Of a stretch of 64,000 nt of DNA, positions 43,685-52,700 are shown piece by piece (positions within the stretch are counted from its first letter, which is position 1; every line of letters begins with the position of its first letter). The translations under genes were made by a program, and so were the position numbers. The notes below the pieces were generated by a model. The model ran no database searches. It saw only the letters and a program-made list of their open reading frames with translations, and was not told the DNA's origin. The stretch is from Halobacteriales archaeon YIM A00010 (GTDB lineage: Archaea > Halobacteriota > Halobacteria > Halobacteriales > Haloarculaceae). The stretch is taken from NCBI GenBank assembly GCA_025041175.1, contig JAKCFJ010000002.1, positions 124,001-188,000 on the forward strand. The letters are read 5' to 3'.

Positions 43685-45392
43685 GGCGGGCTGGCTTATC
43701 CACGCCTGGCAGATGGGTCGGTTCGATTTTAAGCGAACGCTCTCGGGGATGTGGGACGACAAAGCGCGATTGGCGATGACAGTTGGACCAATGGTGTTCA
43801 TCGGCGTCGTCGGACTCGCATTGCTCGTTGCGTTTGCTGATGAGTTGCAGGGATTTTCGGGGGTGACACTCACAGATGGCGCTCGAGGACAGTTAGCAAT
43901 GTTCTGGGTATTCGGTGTCTACATCTTCACCAACCGAGTAGTCACCCAGCGGAGTCGCGTTGAAGCCGAGGAGCTAGTGTTGACGACAGTGTCTGCACGA
44001 ACGGCTGCTATGAGCCACATTATCGCCGAAACGCTGCGAGGACTGGCGTATTTTGCGGCTCCAATAATCGTGCTTACGGCTGCTGGGTTCATTATCTTCG
44101 GTTCACCCGGCGTATTTCTCACTATTCCGATCGCGGCGTTGACGTTCGTGATGACCACTATAATCACAGGGACTGCTGTTGGGTATTCGATCGCCTGGTT
44201 GCTCACTCACGTGAAATTCGTCCGACGGTATAAGACTATCATCGGTGGAGCAGCAGTAGCGATCGTAATGGGTGGGTATCTGTTCGCGGTATTTGGCCCG
44301 ATGGAAGGGATGAATATGTCCTTTATGGGCTGGTTTCCAACGGGATGGGTTCTCGATGTTGGCGTGTTGGGGGTAGGAGGAGCGATCGAAGGATCGACAG
44401 TGAAGGCTATTGGATCGATGGTGACGAGCGCACTGGTTATCATCGGTGGAATTTTCGCAACTGAACGAATCACCAGTGGTTACTGGTTCAGTGAACCAGT
44501 CAGCATCGACGATGACGATGAACCGACTGATCACAGCGAGCGTTCATTTCGGCTGGGCCCACTTCCGTTTCCGGAGTTTATTTCCCAGCCGACTCGCCGG
44601 GTGTCTGAGTGGGTGATTGTGCGTTCGATCCGCGATCCAAGCCGGCTCTCGTATCTCACACTTCCGGCAGTTGTCGTCTTCGACGCCGTATTTATCGCCT
44701 ACAGCGATGGTGTACTCGACGTCACCCTGGCACCGGTGCTTGCAATTGGGCTGCCCTGGATTCTCAGTGAGATTGCCGCGATGAATCCACTCGGTGATGA
44801 AGGGTCGATGTTGCCAATGACGGTCGCTACCATCTCTGCACGCCAGTACATCCACGGATTGCTGGTTCCAGGGCTGCTCTATGGTCTTCCAATCGCGGGA
44901 GTACTCACCGCACTCGCTGGAATGATCTCATCCTACTCGCCAATGGAAATTGCTGGATTGGTCGGTATCGCTCTTTATTTGACCCTGGTAGCGGTGACAA
45001 TCGCCCCCGCACTAGGGATGATGATGCCACGATTCGATGCGATTTCAATCGGTCGGAGCGACGACGTACTCCCCCCACGGATAAGCACGATCGTAATCCA
45101 CAGTTTGAGTGTGGTCGTTCCTGGCGCATTACTCGGTGGCCTACTGCTCGATCCCGAACTGACCCGGACTGTACTGTCGTTCATCTTCGGTGGCCTCCCA
45201 GCACTCGTGCTCGGACTGCTCGATGTGGGTGGGGTCGGTTGGTTCGAACAGTTGATGAACGATATCCAAGCAATTGACATCGCAACGTTGCGCTATGGCC
45301 TTGGTGGAGGACTCTTTGCTGGTGGCCTCCTCGTGGCAGGAGTCTGCTATCGAAACGCAATCAGTCGCTTCGAGAAATACGAGCCACAGTAG
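43677..45392 (+). CDS. ABC transporter permease (large, ABC-2-like)
   Basis: 571 residues with about 12 hydrophobic segments and a cytoplasmic loop near 285-320 (DDDDEPTDHSERSF). Overlaps the ATPase gene by 8 bases and is surely its partner. Substrate unknown; such pairs export lipids, drugs or peptides, or act on the envelope. Codon use is a little less GC-rich than in the sugar island. A mobile-element remnant begins about 70 bases after its stop. Confidence 0.87.
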   Translation: MAEAGWLIHAWQMGRFDFKRTLSGMWDDKARLAMTVGPMVFIGVVGLALLVAFADELQGFSGVTLTDGARGQLAMFWVFGVYIFTNRVVTQRSRVEAEELVLTTVSARTAAMSHIIAETLRGLAYFAAPIIVLTAAGFIIFGSPGVFLTIPIAALTFVMTTIITGTAVGYSIAWLLTHVKFVRRYKTIIGGAAVAIVMGGYLFAVFGPMEGMNMSFMGWFPTGWVLDVGVLGVGGAIEGSTVKAIGSMVTSALVIIGGIFATERITSGYWFSEPVSIDDDDEPTDHSERSFRLGPLPFPEFISQPTRRVSEWVIVRSIRDPSRLSYLTLPAVVVFDAVFIAYSDGVLDVTLAPVLAIGLPWILSEIAAMNPLGDEGSMLPMTVATISARQYIHGLLVPGLLYGLPIAGVLTALAGMISSYSPMEIAGLVGIALYLTLVAVTIAPALGMMMPRFDAISIGRSDDVLPPRISTIVIHSLSVVVPGALLGGLLLDPELTRTVLSFIFGGLPALVLGLLDVGGVGWFEQLMNDIQAIDIATLRYGLGGGLFAGGLLVAGVCYRNAISRFEKYEPQ

Positions 45393-45460
45393 CCCAAGAG
45401 GCTAACGGATATAGGGATTCGACCGGTGGGACAGTGCAGATGACGCGGGTGATCCACCGC

Positions 45461-46240
45461 ACTGTTCAGATACGGATGAAGGTCGAGGCGGGACGATATT
45501 CTGATGATCTATGGCAGAAATCGCCCGCTTCGGTGGTTGTAGCGACTGTATGGAAGTAGATTTTGTGGAGTGCGAAGCGACACCGGAGCCGCTGATGAAG
45601 CTGGGTATTCGCCTTCACTTGGCAGGGCTGTCACTTTTGAATACTATCTCTGAACTCGAACGATTTGGTGTCGATCGACCCAAATTAACTGTCCATAACT
45701 GGGTGCAGAAAGCCGAGCTACAGCCCGAGGAAGAGCAGGATCCGGATCACAGTGCGGTTGACGAGACAGTGATCCAGATCGATGACCAGCGGTACTGGCT
45801 GTATGCAGCTGTCGACCCAAAACAAACGAATCCCTCCATGTAAAACTGATAACCGCGCAAAACACCGGTCTTTCAGATCTCTTTTCAGCGAATTGAAAGA
45901 GAAACACGACGTCTCCGACGTCTCGAGAACTGCATGCAGTTCTCGTGGGCTCACAAGACCTTCGGTCTTGTGAACGCCGTGTTTTTCGTCGATAGAGCGC
46001 TGTGGCTTCAGCAAGCAGTTCGTCGCCATGGACGTACCGTTCGTCATGAAACGCACGGACAACGAAATACGATCGAACGCCTCTATAAAGAGATCAAACG
46101 ACGAACTAACCAACTTTCAATCACTTCTTCCACCTCGATCCGATGACTGCTGAAACATGGCTTCGTGCTCGAGCCTTCTGCCAAAATCAGCTAATCTGAA
46201 CAATGCTTCGCATGGAATCAGCTAATCTGAACACTACGGT
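45461..46240 (+). pseudogene. IS6-type element remnant 2 with transposase pieces
   Basis: Transposase start MAEIARFGGCSDCMEV at 45511, open to 45843, then out of frame: SLFSELKEKHDVSD (about 45880-45919), a two-hairpin array, AVFFVDRALWLQ and HETHGQRNTIERLYKEIKRRT (45976-46115), and TAETWLRARAFCQNQLI ending at 46196. Ends resemble inverted repeats: left TGTTCAGAT (about 45465), right ATCTGAACA, present twice (46192-46205 and 46228-46238). It carries a DDE transposase but is inactive. Confidence 0.8.
45920..45975. repeat. Palindrome array 3 (2 hairpins)
   Basis: 56 bases: the perfect 22-bp palindrome CGAGAACTGCA/TGCAGTTCTCG (45924-45945), then CACAAGACC-TTC-GGTCTTGTG (45952-45972). It is inserted between the codons for VSD and AVFFVD. 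The insertion point, the first hairpin and the final hairpin type match array 2, which has eight extra hairpins between. Confidence 0.9.
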
Positions 46241-46410
46241 CTCCGCGATCCGAATACCTAAGTAGTGGACCGGAGTGTGATCGTATATGAGGGCGCCAAC
46301 GCCGTCCCGGTGTGTGGTCGAAGGGGCGTCCAGTAGCAGTGTGATCGTAGCCCCCCGATAGGGGGCACTCCATCTTTTCTGGGATTTCGAACGCCAGGGA
46401 ACAGGCTTCA
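46241..46410. other. Intergenic stretch between IS6 remnant and element upstream of valS
   Basis: About 170 bases with no coding frame of note. A short hairpin CCCCCC-GATA-GGGGG occurs near 46353-46368. No tRNA or leader RNA could be recognised. Confidence 0.4.
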
Positions 46411-46509
46411 TACTGTCGGACAGAGGTGATCGAATATCGGCTGCTGGTGAATCGTCGGACAGCAGCTGGATATTCCGTCTCAACCCATACGTTGCTCTGT
46501 CCGACAGTA
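46411..46509. mobile_element. MITE-like element, family 1 (copy 9)
   Basis: A 99-bp element; ends TACTGTCGGACAGAG and CTCTGTCCGACAGTA with perfect TCA duplication (46408-46410, 46510-46512). Its right end is 31 bases before the valS start, and its terminal AGTATC is the nearest TATA-like sequence. Confidence 0.82.
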
Positions 46510-46540
46510 TCAGCCACGAGTACTACCACGATCACACAGC

Positions 46541-49171
46541 ATGAGTAACGGAATACAACGCGAGAAGGACGCATCGACCACCGAACAGTTGGACGGACGG
46601 TACGATCCAGCCGCGGTCGAACCGAAGTGGCACGACCGCTGGGTTGCAGAGGACACCTACGCCCACAACGGCAACACCGATCCTGCCACGCTCTTCACGA
46701 TCGACACGCCGCCACCGACTGTCTCGGGTGACCTCCACATGGGCCATCTCTACCAGTTTACACTGCAGGACTTCGTCGCCCGGTTTCATCGGATGCGCGA
46801 GGGTGACGCCTACTTCCCGTTCGGATTCGATGACAACGGAATCGCGTCCGAGCGTCTCACCGAGCGCGAACTGGGTGTTCGTCGCCACGAGTACGAGCGT
46901 CACGAGTTCCAGGATCTGACTCGGGACGTCTGTGCCGAGTACGAGACTGAGTTCACCGAGAGCGTCCAGTCGCTCGCGGTCTCGGTCGACTGGGATAACA
47001 CGTATACGACGATCGAGCCGCGCGTCCAGCGCCTCTCCCAACTGTCGTTTATCGATCTCTACGAACGAGGGCGTGAATACCGTCAGACCGCGCCGACGAT
47101 CTGGTGTCCGGACTGCGAGACCGCTATCTCCCAAGCCGAGACGGAGGATGCCGAACGAGCCGCTCACTACACCGACATCCGCTTCCCGCTCGTGGATCAT
47201 CGGCGAGACAGCGTCACCATTGCGACGACGCGCCCGGAGCTACTGCCGGCGTGCGTTGCGATGTTCGTTCATCCTGACGACGAGGGGAACGCGGCTCTCG
47301 CCGGCGGGACGGCGCGCGTTCCCCTCTTCGAACACGAGGTTCCGATCATCGCCGACGAACGGGTCGACGCGTCGACGGGGACCGGCGTCGTCATGTGTTG
47401 TACGTTCGGTGATCAGACCGATATCGAGTGGTATAAGGCCCACGACCTCCCGCTTCGGGTCGCTGTCGATGAGTCGGGGATCATGACCGACCAGGCCGAT
47501 ACGTATGCTGGCATAGCCACCCACGAGGCGCGTGATGCCATCGTCGAGGACCTCCACAATGCGGGATATCTGGGTGATCGACGGCCGATCACGCATACCG
47601 TTCGGGTGCACGAACGCTGCGGGACTGATATCGAGTTTCTCGTCACCGACCAGTGGTACGTGAAGCTTCTCGATCGTGCCGACGAGTATCTCGCTCTCGG
47701 CCGGGAGATGGACTGGTTCCCGGAGAGCATGTTCACGCGGTATAAGCACTGGATCGAGGGTCTCGAATGGGACTGGTGCATTTCTCGGCAACGCGATTCC
47801 GGCATTCCGTTTCCCGTCTGGTACTGTGGGAACTGCGGCGAGCCGATCCTCGCGGAGAAGACCGCGCTCCCGGTCGACCCGATCGCCGACGATCCGCCCG
47901 TCGGTGCCTGTCCGGAGTGCGATCACGAGGAGTTCGAGCCGGAAACGGACGTTTTCGACACGTGGGCCACGTCCGCGCTGACGCCGCTACTCCACGCCGG
48001 CTGGGGGTACGACGCCGAAGCCGACGCCATCACGATGGATTCTCCCCATCTCTACCCGTTCGACCTTCGGCCACAGGGCCACGACATCATCAGCTTCTGG
48101 CTGTTCCACACGGTCGTTAAGTGTTACGAACACACTGGTGCGGTGCCGTTCGGCGCGGTCATGATCAACGGGATGGTCCTCGACGAGAACCGCGAGGCGA
48201 TGTCCAAGTCGAAGGGCAACGTCGTCACGCCTGCGGAAGTCCTCGAGGAGTACCCGGTCGACGCTGCCCGCTACTGGGCTGCTGGGACCTCCATTGGGGA
48301 CGACTTCCCCTTCACGGAGAACGACCTCGTCACTGGGGAGAAACTCCTCCAGAAACTGTGGAACGCCTCCAAGCTCGTCGACTCGCTTGCGAATGAGCGC
48401 CCAGACGAGCCTGCCACAGTGGACGCACTCGACGAGTGGCTGCTGGCCGAGTTGGACGACATCACCGCCGAAATCACTACCCACCTCGAGAACTACGAAT
48501 TCTCGAACGCTCGTGACCGGCTCCGGAGCTTCTTCTGGCACACGTACTGCGACGACTATCTCGAGATCACCAAGCAACGAGAGTCCCCATCGTCGGCATT
48601 CACGCTTCGATCCGCTCACAAACGATTGCTGAAGCTGTTTGCTCCCTTCCTTCCCCACATCACCGAGGAGCTGTGGCACCGGTTGTACGGCGAGAGCAGC
48701 ATCCACACGCAGTCGTGGCCCACGCCAGTTGGCTACGAGACCGACCGCGAGGCTGGCGAAACGGCGATGGAAATCATCGGTGCACTCCGGGGGTACAAGA
48801 CGACCCACGGACTCTCGTTGAACGCGGATCTCGGACGCGTCTCGGTGTACGGTCCGATCGATGGGTTCGAGGATGCCATCGCGTCGGTGATGCACGTCGA
48901 GGAGTTCGATCGGCTCGACGATCCACCGGAGACGGAGACGCGCGTCATTGCGGTCGACCTCGACTACGCGATGGTCGGTCCCGCGTACGGTTCGAAAGTC
49001 GAGGAGATCGACGCGGCTCTCGAAGCCGGCGACTTCGACGTTCGAGACGGAGTGCTCAACGTCGCTGGCGAGCGCATCGATCGTGACCGCTTCGAAGCCC
49101 ACGAACAACGCCACTACGGCGGCGACGGCGATCTCCTCCAGACGGAGAACGCTCTCGTGATCGTCGGCTGA
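46541..49171 (+). CDS. valS: Valyl-tRNA synthetase
   Basis: 876 residues, the usual archaeal length. Class I signature HMGH at 66-69 (within VSGDLHMGHLYQF) and MSKSKGN at 554-560. Editing-domain segments (TIATTRPELLPACVA) and zinc-finger-like CxxC pairs (WCPDCE, WYCGNCGEP with CPECD) are visible. It charges tRNA-Val. The start ATG 46541 lies directly after a family 1 element that may have altered its promoter. If this is the only copy the gene is essential; the sequence cannot tell whether a second valS exists elsewhere. Confidence 0.93.
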   Translation: MSNGIQREKDASTTEQLDGRYDPAAVEPKWHDRWVAEDTYAHNGNTDPATLFTIDTPPPTVSGDLHMGHLYQFTLQDFVARFHRMREGDAYFPFGFDDNGIASERLTERELGVRRHEYERHEFQDLTRDVCAEYETEFTESVQSLAVSVDWDNTYTTIEPRVQRLSQLSFIDLYERGREYRQTAPTIWCPDCETAISQAETEDAERAAHYTDIRFPLVDHRRDSVTIATTRPELLPACVAMFVHPDDEGNAALAGGTARVPLFEHEVPIIADERVDASTGTGVVMCCTFGDQTDIEWYKAHDLPLRVAVDESGIMTDQADTYAGIATHEARDAIVEDLHNAGYLGDRRPITHTVRVHERCGTDIEFLVTDQWYVKLLDRADEYLALGREMDWFPESMFTRYKHWIEGLEWDWCISRQRDSGIPFPVWYCGNCGEPILAEKTALPVDPIADDPPVGACPECDHEEFEPETDVFDTWATSALTPLLHAGWGYDAEADAITMDSPHLYPFDLRPQGHDIISFWLFHTVVKCYEHTGAVPFGAVMINGMVLDENREAMSKSKGNVVTPAEVLEEYPVDAARYWAAGTSIGDDFPFTENDLVTGEKLLQKLWNASKLVDSLANERPDEPATVDALDEWLLAELDDITAEITTHLENYEFSNARDRLRSFFWHTYCDDYLEITKQRESPSSAFTLRSAHKRLLKLFAPFLPHITEELWHRLYGESSIHTQSWPTPVGYETDREAGETAMEIIGALRGYKTTHGLSLNADLGRVSVYGPIDGFEDAIASVMHVEEFDRLDDPPETETRVIAVDLDYAMVGPAYGSKVEEIDAALEAGDFDVRDGVLNVAGERIDRDRFEAHEQRHYGGDGDLLQTENALVIVG

Positions 49172-49225
49172 AATCGCTCTCAGGGGCCGATACTGTTATT
49201 ATCCTCCGAGTGAATTTGTCATATT

Positions 49226-49594
49226 ATGACAAAGGCGGGCGGAACCAGCGAGAGCGAACTACCCGAAGCTGGAGAGAGCTGAGCCGAAGACTCCACTGCG
49301 TCCACGGAGCGCCCTCCGGGTATTCGAAACAAGACGCTGAGTCAGCTCATCTTCCTCAAACGGCGGCTGGTAATCGAGTTCGTCGCGGACCAGCACGATG
49401 TCGACTACAGCGAATGGTGGATGACGGTCGAGGAGCCCGAGCCCTCCGCGCAAGAGCGCAGCTTCGGTGCGTATCTCGATGAGGATGTGACGGCAGGGGA
49501 CGTTCAAGAGATTCTCGAGAGCTACGAGGGATGTGAAGGCAAACGAAAAGCCTACGACTACCTCAACACGCTTCGAGAGATCGAATCGACGTAA
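49226..49594 (+). pseudogene. Small gene with an in-frame TGA at codon 19
   Basis: Reads from ATG 49226 (GTTATTATCC box 24-31 bases upstream) through MTKAGGTSESELPEAGES, then TGA at 49280-49282. The same frame continues open to TAA at 49592 (NKTLSQLIFLKRRLVIEF, DQHDVDYSEWWMTVEEPE, ending LNTLREIEST). The downstream part looks like a real acidic haloarchaeal protein of about 100 residues, but no good internal start is seen. It is either a recent pseudogene, a sequencing error or a recoded gene. Family not recognised. It lies just beside the gas-vesicle locus, convergent with gvpO. Confidence 0.5.
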
Positions 49595-49659
49595 TCCTCG
49601 ACCGTAGGACGTACGCATCACCGACCGTCCGTATCGCCGTGGACTGGTCGATAACGTCG

Positions 49660-50196
49660 TCACTCCACCGGAGTGGTATCGCCCCGTCGATAGCGGTCGA
49701 GGCGTCGGTAGCTGTGAATCCGACCGTCCGCATCGAGGAGGACCTCGTATCGACCGAGAATGTCCTGTGTATCCGGGACGGCGCGCCGCTCGACGAACTC
49801 CGCGATGGCCCTCCACCCGTCGTCAGTCCGATTCACTTCGATAACGCCATCGAGGGGGCGGTTGATCAGTTCCGGCGTATGCTCACGGAGGTGTTTCTGA
49901 AGCTCCACGATGGAACTCACCGTCTCCTCGTCATCGCCTGACTCCTCTATCCCCTCGAGGCTGCGTTCGATCGCCTCCTGGGTCTCCTCGATGGAATCGT
50001 TTGTCTCCTCACTGTCCGTAGCGCTGTCGAGCTCTTCGAGACGGGATTCGATGGCCTCCTTTGCCCCTTTTCGGTCCTGGCTTTCGGACTCGGCCTCGTA
50101 GATCGATTCGAGCGCCTCGGAATCGTCGATCGATTCGATCTCGTCCGTTAGCTCATCGATCGTATGCGCGCTCGGATCGACGTCTGATTCAGCCAT
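49660..50196 (-). CDS. gvpO: Gas vesicle protein GvpO
   Basis: 178 residues from ATG 50196. The C-terminal half is diagnostic: WRAIAEFVERRAVPDTQD, then GRYEVLLDADG and RRLDRYRRGD, as in halobacterial GvpO. The N-terminal half is an acidic, coiled-coil-like extension longer than usual. GvpO is required for gas vesicle formation in Halobacterium and its transcript stability affects gvpA expression. It lies 173 bases downstream of gvpA; in other haloarchaea gvpC and gvpN occupy this gap. Confidence 0.93.
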   Translation of the reverse strand: MAESDVDPSAHTIDELTDEIESIDDSEALESIYEAESESQDRKGAKEAIESRLEELDSATDSEETNDSIEETQEAIERSLEGIEESGDDEETVSSIVELQKHLREHTPELINRPLDGVIEVNRTDDGWRAIAEFVERRAVPDTQDILGRYEVLLDADGRIHSYRRLDRYRRGDTTPVE

Positions 50197-50369
50197 GGTG
50201 GTGTCTTCCGGAGAGCGGTTTCGGTCTCGGGCTGTTCGATCGCAGGGAGCAGCCACTGCCAAATCGAGCGACAGCCCGCCGACAACGATCCGTTACAGAT
50301 CGGCGTCGGTGCGGATTGTACTCTACAGCTGCATCTCGAACCCGGCTCATGGTTGGTTTCCGGAGCGTG
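50197..50369. other. Gap between gvpA and gvpO where gvpC and gvpN usually lie
   Basis: 173 bases on the gvpA-gvpO strand without a coding frame. It is too short for gvpN or gvpC, and no decayed remnant of either was recognised. Confidence 0.5.
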
Positions 50370-50648
50370 CTACGCTCCTGGATCTGGTTCTACCATCGGG
50401 GACGTTCCGGTATCGAGGTCTTCGAGGTCTTCCAAGTCGTCCGACTGACTGGCCTGCTCTATCTTCGATATTTCCTCCGCGTAGTGGAGGAACGTATCGA
50501 CGGACGCAACAACGATGCGGGCCTCGACAGTCAGGATCTCGATCCCGACGACCGATACCCGCGCCCAGATATCGATGACGATTCCTTTGTCTAGGATCCG
50601 ATCTAGTACCTCCGCGAGGCTGGCCGTGCTCGGACGCTCATTTGCCAT
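50370..50648 (-). CDS. gvpA: Major gas vesicle structural protein GvpA
   Basis: 92 residues from ATG 50648. Near-canonical core [40 protein letters not shown] and [17 protein letters not shown]. The hydrophobic beta-hairpin subunit assembles into the vesicle wall. The C-terminal tail ([10 protein letters not shown] onward) is longer and more acidic than the typical 76-residue protein. It is the only gvpA in the window; J and M are the minor relatives on the other strand. A leader of roughly 70 bases is implied, because the nearest TATA-like TAATAAG is about 80 bases upstream. Confidence 0.95.
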   Translation of the reverse strand: MANERPSTASLAEVLDRILDKGIVIDIWARVSVVGIEILTVEARIVVASVDTFLHYAEEISKIEQASQSDDLEDLEDLDTGTSPMVEPDPGA

Positions 50649-50822
50649 TGCAGTATGTCTACCATTCAGATCGACGTTAGTGTCTCGCCTGCTCTTGCAG
50701 GGCAAATAGACAAACACTCCGGAAGACATCTTATTACGTACGGTGGCAATGTGTATCGATAGGTGCGCTACGACCGAAGTCGAAGGACGTACGACCACGT
50801 CTACCCTGTGTGAGTGGTTCCA
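50649..50822. promoter_or_regulatory. Divergent gvpA / gvpF control region
   Basis: 174 bases. Leftward, GTACGTAATAAG (minus strand, about 50730-50741) is the best gvpA promoter box. Rightward, no strong TATA box stands at the expected distance from gvpF, which suggests activator dependence, although no gvpE regulator gene is in this locus. Confidence 0.45.
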
Positions 50823-51449
50823 ATGAGCGAGTATCTGTACGCGTACGGCGTGATCGAGAACGAGGAGATGGAAGCCACCATCGATGGCGTCGAAGGAGCA
50901 ACAACAGCCTACACGATCGATCACCGAACCCTCTCGGCAGTCGTGTCGGATATAGATGCCATGGATCCCGAGCAAACGGACGAAAACGCCCGGGCGCACG
51001 ACGATGTGCTTCAGACGATCATGTTCTGGGAGGGAGGCCGAACCGTCGTACCGATGCGGTTCGGGATGACATTCAAGAACGCACGCCCGTTGAAGAACAT
51101 CCTGCGGAGCGGACGACGTGCATTCACGCGCGCGCTTCGGGATATGGATGGGATGGTCGAGCTCGGGGTGAAACTCCTCGTCGATGAGGATGCGACGATC
51201 GATCGGGATGCTGTGCGCGAGTCCACAACGGAGCAGCTCGCAGCTGCGAGCGAACAGGAAGCACACAACGACCTGTTCAGCGATCGTCTCGTCGTCAACC
51301 GTTCGTACCTCGTCGACCGAGAGGAGCAGGCTGCGTTCGAGGCGGCTGTTGATGCCATCACCGACGAATACAGTGACACTGTAACCGTCCAGTACACGGG
51401 TCCCTGGGCCCCGTATAACTTCGTCGACATCGAGATCAGCTCCCAGTAA
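50823..51449 (+). CDS. gvpF: Gas vesicle protein GvpF
   Basis: 208 residues from ATG 50823; a GTG three codons upstream is possible. GvpF/GvpL family: N-terminal [11 protein letters not shown], middle [13 protein letters not shown], and the C-terminal hallmark [15 protein letters not shown]. GvpF contacts GvpA and minor proteins during early assembly. It overlaps gvpG by one base, opening a run of overlapping genes. Confidence 0.93.
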   Translation: MSEYLYAYGVIENEEMEATIDGVEGATTAYTIDHRTLSAVVSDIDAMDPEQTDENARAHDDVLQTIMFWEGGRTVVPMRFGMTFKNARPLKNILRSGRRAFTRALRDMDGMVELGVKLLVDEDATIDRDAVRESTTEQLAAASEQEAHNDLFSDRLVVNRSYLVDREEQAAFEAAVDAITDEYSDTVTVQYTGPWAPYNFVDIEISSQ

Positions 51450-51700
51450 TGTTCCTCCTCGATGATCTCCTCGTCAGGCCGTTCACGTCCGTGCTCACGG
51501 TCATTCAAGCGCTGGCGGTCGAGGAGATCTACGATCGAGAAGCGATCAGAAACGATCTGAAAGAAAATCGTCTCCTGTTCGAGATGGGGGATCGATCTCG
51601 TGCGGAGTACGAACGCCGTCAGGAGGAGTTACGGACGCAACTCGACGTTGCAGAACAGGTTCACGAAACGCTGAGCGGTAAGATACAGGTGAAACAATGA
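51449..51700 (+). CDS. gvpG: Gas vesicle protein GvpG
   Basis: 83 residues, typical length. [20 protein letters not shown] is the conserved start, followed by a charged coiled-coil half. Minor assembly protein in the accessory complex. Overlaps gvpF by 1 base and gvpH by 4 (ATGA). Confidence 0.93.
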   Translation: MFLLDDLLVRPFTSVLTVIQALAVEEIYDREAIRNDLKENRLLFEMGDRSRAEYERRQEELRTQLDVAEQVHETLSGKIQVKQ

Positions 51701-52155
51701 CCCACGAGAGCAACGGGGACGATGGAATCATCCGGGCACTCCGAGAGATTCTCGAAACGATCGCTGCTGCCGAAGAGGAACGCCGACGCCACGGGAGGGG
51801 ATCGACCACTCTCGGCGGGACGCGACTCGGCTACGAGTTCTCGATCGGTGCTGGAAGCCTCTCCGAGTTCGAACCCGATTCCCCGCAGCCACGACACCCC
51901 TCCTCGACACCGTCGGACCGGGCAGTAGCCGTTCGGCATAGAGACGGGGACGTTCTGATCACGATAGACGTCCCCGAGGCAGATCCGGAAAACGTGTCTG
52001 CTGGCATCGACGACGGCGAACTGCTGCTCGGCATCGATGGAGTGATCGAAGAACGCATCCCGTTCGGACGGCGGGGGTTCGAGATCGTCACTGCCTCCGT
52101 CACCAACGGTGTCCTCGAACTGCGCCTCCAGCCAACAGGGGAGATCAAAGAATGA
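51697..52155 (+). CDS. gvpH: Gas vesicle protein GvpH (Hsp20-like)
   Basis: 152 residues. The C-terminal 80 residues form a small-heat-shock-like beta domain (VRHRDGDVLITIDVPEADPE and NGVLELRLQPTGE). The N-terminus has IIRALREILETIAAAEEERR. In other haloarchaea GvpH is a chaperone-like partner of GvpA and GvpI. Overlaps the next gene by 4 bases. Confidence 0.88.
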   Translation: MTHESNGDDGIIRALREILETIAAAEEERRRHGRGSTTLGGTRLGYEFSIGAGSLSEFEPDSPQPRHPSSTPSDRAVAVRHRDGDVLITIDVPEADPENVSAGIDDGELLLGIDGVIEERIPFGRRGFEIVTASVTNGVLELRLQPTGEIKE

Positions 52156-52700
52156 TCGACGTGAACGACTCGGAGGAGCCACGCGAGCGATCGGCGTCTC
52201 ACACGAGAGACGCCTCCGGTGTAGCGCGGGCTACGCTCCTCACTGATGGTGGCGACGACGCCGAGAACGGCGGTGATGACGAAGCCGAGAACGGCAACGG
52301 TGGCGATGAAGCCGAAAACGGTGATGAGACGCGGATTCTCTACCTCGATGTAGAGGGGCTTTTTCTCGATCTCCTCGGTCTCGAGGTTGACCTCAATGAG
52401 ATCGTTCTCGACGTTTCAGCCGTTCCGGGGCCGGGAAATCTCCTGGGCAACCTTCTGTCGGCTGTCGCGGGAGTGCTCGATGGTGGACTGCCTGATCTGC
52501 TCGACGGAATCCTCCCGGATGACCTGCTTCCGGACGTCCTTCCGGACGATCTACCGGATGAGATGGCTCTCGACGATCGAATACCGTCTCTTTCCGACGT
52601 TATATTCGGGTTCGTGAACATCCTGTTGGATATGATTTTGGATGCTCTCGAAGACGGAGAATCGACCGATGAATCATCGTCTGATACCCAACAATCATGA
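52152..52700 (+). CDS. Acidic protein with LLGLEVDLNEIVLDVSAVPG domain, in the gvp operon
   Basis: 182 residues. After an acidic linker of DAENGG-like repeats comes a domain of unknown function (LLGLEVDLNEIVLDVSAVPG, then GPGNLLGNLLSAVAGVLDG). That domain is familiar from secreted or orphan proteins of bacteria and haloarchaea, not from gas vesicle sets. It continues with leucine/proline/aspartate-rich repeats (LPDLLDGILPDDLLPDVLP) and a hydrophobic helix (VIFGFVNILLDMILDAL). No signal peptide seen. It lies where gvpI is normally found and is coupled by 4-base overlaps on both sides. Unlike basic GvpI, it is strongly acidic. Confidence 0.7.
   Translation: MIDVNDSEEPRERSASHTRDASGVARATLLTDGGDDAENGGDDEAENGNGGDEAENGDETRILYLDVEGLFLDLLGLEVDLNEIVLDVSAVPGPGNLLGNLLSAVAGVLDGGLPDLLDGILPDDLLPDVLPDDLPDEMALDDRIPSLSDVIFGFVNILLDMILDALEDGESTDESSSDTQQS

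Noticed and set aside
46360-46410. tRNA-like T-arm (GTTCGAAATCCC on the minus strand)
   Set aside because: The flanking sequence does not form an acceptor stem, D-arm or anticodon arm of a tRNA.
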